Below, one piece after another: positions 63,864-64,000 of a DNA stretch of 64,000 nt. The stretch spans positions 3,348,001 through 3,412,000 of the forward strand of contig NZ_CP075583.1 in NCBI RefSeq assembly GCF_023509035.1, in the 5' to 3' direction. The notes below the pieces were generated by a model. It saw only the letters and a program-made list of their open reading frames with translations. It was not told the origin of the DNA and made no database searches. The stretch is from Janthinobacterium lividum (GTDB taxonomy: Bacteria > Pseudomonadota > Gammaproteobacteria > Burkholderiales > Burkholderiaceae_D). The translations under genes and the position numbers were made by a program. Each line of letters begins with the position of its first letter. Position 1 is the stretch's first letter.

Positions 63864-64000
63864 ATGAACAACGCACAAAAAATCCAGGCAGGTTTCGACA
63901 TCGGCAATATCAACGCGGTAGCCGCGCCCGTCACTTTCGATGTACCCGTCATCTTCGATGCGGACGGCGAAGCGGTGGCAGGTCTGACCATCGTCGGCAA
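63864..64000 (+). CDS. Phage protein, truncated by the window edge
   Basis: The first 45 residues (MNNAQKIQAGFDIGNINAVA...) of a frame that continues past the window. It lies 74 bases after the tail tube gene, the position of a tail assembly chaperone, but the visible part is too short to assign. GAAAG precedes the ATG. Confidence 0.5.
   Translation, partial: MNNAQKIQAGFDIGNINAVAAPVTFDVPVIFDADGEAVAGLTIVG

Noticed and set aside
1..64000. CRISPR arrays, insertion sequences or rRNA
   Set aside because: No regularly spaced direct repeats, transposase-like frames with terminal repeats, or rRNA segments were seen.

Overview
The window is a 64 kb piece of a GC-rich betaproteobacterial chromosome, most likely an Oxalobacteraceae member of the Janthinobacterium/Massilia type. 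The grounds are the gene order thrS-infC-rpmI-rplT-pheS-pheT-ihfA-merR preceded by valine tRNAs, the AcnD/PrpF-type methylcitrate operon, and protein sequences close to what is known from Burkholderiales. This placement is inference from gene content; no database search was run.

Layout. 0.1-7.6 kb: an old-yellow-enzyme reductase with an ArsR-type repressor, a LuxR-type regulator broken by a one-base frameshift, a lipoprotein, a DUF1304 membrane protein, then a guanidine-II (mini-ykkC) riboswitch in front of a tandem pair of small multidrug resistance exporters (Gdx-like, then EmrE-like), an AstE/aspartoacylase-like hydrolase, an acyltransferase-3 protein and an unknown helical protein. 7.7-16.1 kb: two identical tRNA-Val(GAC) genes and the translation cluster thrS-infC-rpmI-rplT-pheST-ihfA-merR, with infC starting at ATA. 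16.3-27.5 kb: a NarL-type two-component pair, a Crp/Fnr regulator, a chemoreceptor, prfC, a GGDEF-EAL protein, rnk and a ZntB/CorA-type transporter. 27.6-33.8 kb: two small envelope proteins, then a two-gene unit of a double zinc-ribbon SPFH-like coiled-coil protein and a Ser/Thr kinase fused to a cysteine-less formylglycine-generating-enzyme fold. 34-39.4 kb: OsmC, pirin, and a Fur-controlled fecI-fecR-fecA module. 39.4-44.4 kb: a YdjM-like membrane protein behind a LexA box, a 34-residue membrane peptide, an FHA protein, a DUF2177 protein and a PP2C phosphatase. 44.5-52 kb: GNAT, an M28 peptidase, a Tla3-type adaptor and a frameshifted Tle3-type type VI secretion lipase, a metallo-beta-lactamase-fold hydrolase and two related 80-residue proteins. 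52-60.3 kb: a sigma-54 promoter and prpB-prpC-acnD-prpF-prpE for propionate catabolism. 60.4 kb to the end: a phage-type S24 repressor, two regulators, then a tail tube gene and a truncated following gene. No capsid or packaging gene is seen between regulators and tail.

How genes work together. The prp operon forms one complete pathway from propionate to pyruvate plus succinate. The fec genes form one surface-signalling loop. The riboswitch and exporters form a guanidinium response. The kinase, FHA and PP2C proteins supply writer, reader and eraser of phosphothreonine within 14 kb, near type VI effector genes, but they are not one operon and their connection is only inferred.

Most worth following up: the SPFH/zinc-ribbon plus kinase/pseudo-FGE unit, the headless phage-tail region (possible tailocin), the riboswitch controlling an EmrE-type pump, the LexA box at the ydjM-like gene, and two single-base frameshifts that could be real decay or assembly errors.
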